A DNA stretch of 6,656 bases from an uncultured bacterium (GTDB taxonomy: Bacteria; Bacillota; Clostridia; Lachnospirales; Lachnospiraceae): assembly GCA_947086625.1 (NCBI GenBank), contig CAMTZV010000087.1, positions 1 to 6,656 of the forward strand, in the 5' to 3' direction. Shown piece after piece: positions 4,539-6,656 of the stretch. The translations under genes were made by a program, and so were the position numbers. Under the pieces are notes generated by a model. It made no database searches and was not told where the DNA came from. It saw only the letters and a list, made by a program, of their open reading frames with translations. Position 1 is the stretch's first letter. The number at the start of each line of letters is the position of its first letter.

Positions 4539-6656
4539 ATGTACAAGGATGTCAAGAAGAAACTTTTAGCGGTCGCGCTGTGCATCTGTATGATCATAGG
4601 CGTGGTGGAGGTTGTGCCGCGGGTAAGAGCGGCGGCAACCTCCAATCCGAATGAGTTTACGGTTGAAGGGCAGTTTGAAGGTACAGGAGATGTCGTTACG
4701 TTTACGGTAAGAGTGAGAACGACTACTTTTGTCTATGACGGGACAGCGCACACTCCGGAAATTACCAGTGTGACCTGTACTGATCCGAATGAGAACTGTA
4801 CGCCTACGATGTTCAATCTGACCGGAAGGGAAGCGATAGACGTCGGTCATTATGAGTATAAAGTGATTCCGAATGGAAACAGCTGGGAGCTCAGTGAAAC
4901 CGATACTATCCCGTTTGACATTACGCCGGCATCTGCCAGAAGCATCAGTGCAGCATACGGTGAGCTTGTTGTAGATTATGCGAATGGTACGGTGGTGTAT
5001 CCCGGCGATGATGAGTTAAACGTGACAATTAACGGAAACGTACCGTTAAAAAATACGGATGCAAAGAAGCAGTTCGCGCTTTCAAACGGAGGCTCGGCGG
5101 TCGGTATTGTAGATGCCACACTGGACATTATCGATCCGAATTATGAGAAAACTTCAGCGTATCGGTCGGCGACAGTGACATATGTGATCGCATATAATCT
5201 GGGGACCGGGGTCGGATGCTCGGCACATTTGACGCAGCAGGAATATCCTTATAATAATGGCGCGCCGGTTTCGCCTGAGATGACGATTACAGGGGGGGCG
5301 AATACATTTACGGTCAGCGATGCCGCGACACACGGGTTTCAGATTAAATATGAGAAAATTTCCAGAAATGCGGATGGAAACATTACGGGAACGACAGAGG
5401 TGCCTGCGGTTACGGCAGCAGGGGAATACTACATGGTAGTCTGTCCGGTGACGGGAGAGCCTTATGTGGAGGCCAGCACAGGGGTCTATTTTACCGGCAC
5501 TTACAGAGAAGAGTTTTCTGTAACACGTTTGGATACGTCTTCGCTTACGGTAACGGCACACGATGCAAACGGGCGGTCTGTCACATTGTCTGACCCGAAT
5601 TATATTTTGAAGCTGCCGTATGCGGGTGCGGGGAAGGATACGATTCCGGATGGAATTGTTGTGGAAGATCGAACCGGTGAAATTACGTCGCTTTGCAAGA
5701 TTGAATTTCAGAATGCGGACAGGGCGGGCGTTGCCTATATTCTGATCACACCCGACCCGGACAGGACGGATTATACGGGAACAAAAAAAATTTTGTATCA
5801 CATTACGAGTGATATCGTGATAGACACGTTCCGTCTGAATGGAGAAGTTGCGAATCAGGCACATGTGGTTTATGATGGAAAGCCGCACACGGTTGCCGTG
5901 AACGACTGCGTTGTGAAAAACAAATCGGGGGACACCTTAAGCCAGGGTGCAAACCGTAATTACACGCTTTCTGTTGAATACCGCAGCGGGAACGACTGGT
6001 TTGAGGCAACGACGGATGAGCATCTCTCAAATGTCGGCGAAAAGCGGATCAAAGCGACCGGGCATGGGGTGTATGAAGGTAAGGTGGCTTATCAGTCGTT
6101 CTGGATCGATCCGGTGGACATTGATATTGAGGATTACAGAAAAAATGTCGAGGTCATTCTGGATCCGGAAGCTTATGATTATACAGGATCCGCGATCATG
6201 CCGACGTTCCGGTTTGAGTATAACGGGATACCGTTTGGCAGCAGCGATGATCCGCAGGGGAATTTTACATTCTATGCTACCGACAATGTGGACGCGGGCG
6301 AAGCGACCTTAGTACTCAAAATGTCCGGTACGAACTTTAAAGGAACGTATGAAAGGAAGTTTACGATCAGGCCGCTGGATATCGGATATTTAAATATTGT
6401 TGGCGATTATGTCTATGACGGAACACCAAAGACAGCTATTTTTAAGATCACAAATGTGGACTATTCTCTGGTTCCGGATCAGGACTATGTGCTGAACGGG
6501 TATCGGAAGCAGGGGACAACCGACGCGTGGTCGAAGACAGCGCCGACGGATGCAGGGACATATGAGGTTTCTGTTCAGATCAATACCGATAATATCAGCT
6601 GCGGCAAGGGCGTAGAACAGAGAAAAACGTATGAGGTGAAAAAATGTAATATTGCA
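4539..6656 (+). CDS. Secreted multi-module surface protein with MBG-like Ig-fold repeats (partial, 3' end outside window)
   Basis: An uninterrupted frame of 706 codons starts at ATG 4539 and runs off the window edge in frame. AAAGGA (4523-4528) lies 10 nt upstream. The N-terminus is a clear Sec signal peptide: basic MYKDVKKK, hydrophobic core about 9-26, and RVRAAA with cleavage likely after A31 or A33. The mature part is beta-rich and built of degenerate repeats of the MBG type seen in bacterial surface proteins. An aromatic-D/N-G motif (VYDGT at 65-69, YPYNNG 236-241, VYDGK 444-448, YDYTG 546-550, VYDGT 625-629) opens several modules. A closing 'DAG/DVG-aromatic' motif (DVGHY 101, AAGEYY 293, NVGEK 498, DAGEA 585, DAGTYEV 671) and a linker strand (FDITPA 126, FSVTRL 326, FWIDPV 521, FTIRPL 608) follow. 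No catalytic motif is seen. It probably acts outside the cell as an adhesin or stalk. A cell-wall anchor such as LPXTG would be at the unseen C-terminus. I infer its role from the family and cannot name a ligand. Confidence 0.85.
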   Translation, partial: MYKDVKKKLLAVALCICMIIGVVEVVPRVRAAATSNPNEFTVEGQFEGTGDVVTFTVRVRTTTFVYDGTAHTPEITSVTCTDPNENCTPTMFNLTGREAIDVGHYEYKVIPNGNSWELSETDTIPFDITPASARSISAAYGELVVDYANGTVVYPGDDELNVTINGNVPLKNTDAKKQFALSNGGSAVGIVDATLDIIDPNYEKTSAYRSATVTYVIAYNLGTGVGCSAHLTQQEYPYNNGAPVSPEMTITGGANTFTVSDAATHGFQIKYEKISRNADGNITGTTEVPAVTAAGEYYMVVCPVTGEPYVEASTGVYFTGTYREEFSVTRLDTSSLTVTAHDANGRSVTLSDPNYILKLPYAGAGKDTIPDGIVVEDRTGEITSLCKIEFQNADRAGVAYILITPDPDRTDYTGTKKILYHITSDIVIDTFRLNGEVANQAHVVYDGKPHTVAVNDCVVKNKSGDTLSQGANRNYTLSVEYRSGNDWFEATTDEHLSNVGEKRIKATGHGVYEGKVAYQSFWIDPVDIDIEDYRKNVEVILDPEAYDYTGSAIMPTFRFEYNGIPFGSSDDPQGNFTFYATDNVDAGEATLVLKMSGTNFKGTYERKFTIRPLDIGYLNIVGDYVYDGTPKTAIFKITNVDYSLVPDQDYVLNGYRKQGTTDAWSKTAPTDAGTYEVSVQINTDNISCGKGVEQRKTYEVKKCNIA

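Noticed and set aside
4328..4654. A 108-codon + frame covering the leader and start of the surface-protein gene.
   Set aside because: It overlaps the signal-peptide region in another frame, has no ribosome binding site, and crosses the leader hairpins.
5154..5888. A 244-codon open frame on the minus strand.
   Set aside because: It lies entirely within the surface-protein gene, is rich in Arg, Ile and Cys in the manner of an antisense shadow, and has no family motif.

Overview
The window looks like a chromosomal segment from a Clostridia-type Firmicute, most likely Lachnospiraceae-like. The basis is the purine-rich Shine-Dalgarno sites (AGGAG, AAAGGG, AAAGGGGG) about 7 nt before starts, a Rpn/PD-(D/E)XK nuclease of the subtype common in gut Clostridia, and a large secreted protein built of MBG-like 'YDG...DAGTY' modules. 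This placement is inference. All credible genes are on the + strand and are separated by long, structured gaps of about 340 to 640 nt, so they look like separate transcription units rather than one operon.

Layout: the last 25 codons of an unidentified gene end at 79. A gap (80-506) with several dyads leads to a 171-aa helical cytoplasmic protein (507-1022), remotely like the DIP1984/septicolysin family. The 641-nt gap 1023-1663 is unusually rich in signals: an extended -10 promoter (1087-1115), a good intrinsic terminator (1219-1260) that would bound a non-coding RNA of about 140 nt, paired dyads overlapping a perfect TATAAT (1259-1292), a possible 45-codon leader ORF (1381-1518), and a second terminator-like hairpin (1568-1609) just before rtcB. 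The RNA ligase gene rtcB (1664-2878) has all expected catalytic residues but no archease, rtcA, rtcR or prfH beside it in the window.

Next comes a strong extended -10 promoter (2941-2969) and a leader of about 245 nt. It leads to a Rpn-family nuclease gene (3222-4058) that carries, in frame, a perfect GGAGGT Shine-Dalgarno 7 nt before an internal ATG (3882). This would yield a separate 58-aa C-terminal protein, matching the intragenic-antitoxin arrangement (RpnL/RpnS) described for E. coli rpn genes. I consider this the most interesting signal in the window.

The right third holds an AT-rich gap with short direct repeats and a candidate promoter, a hairpin-rich 5' leader, and the first 706 codons of a secreted multi-module surface protein (4539 to the window edge), open at the end. 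I see no CRISPR array, no tRNA or rRNA, and no complete insertion sequence.
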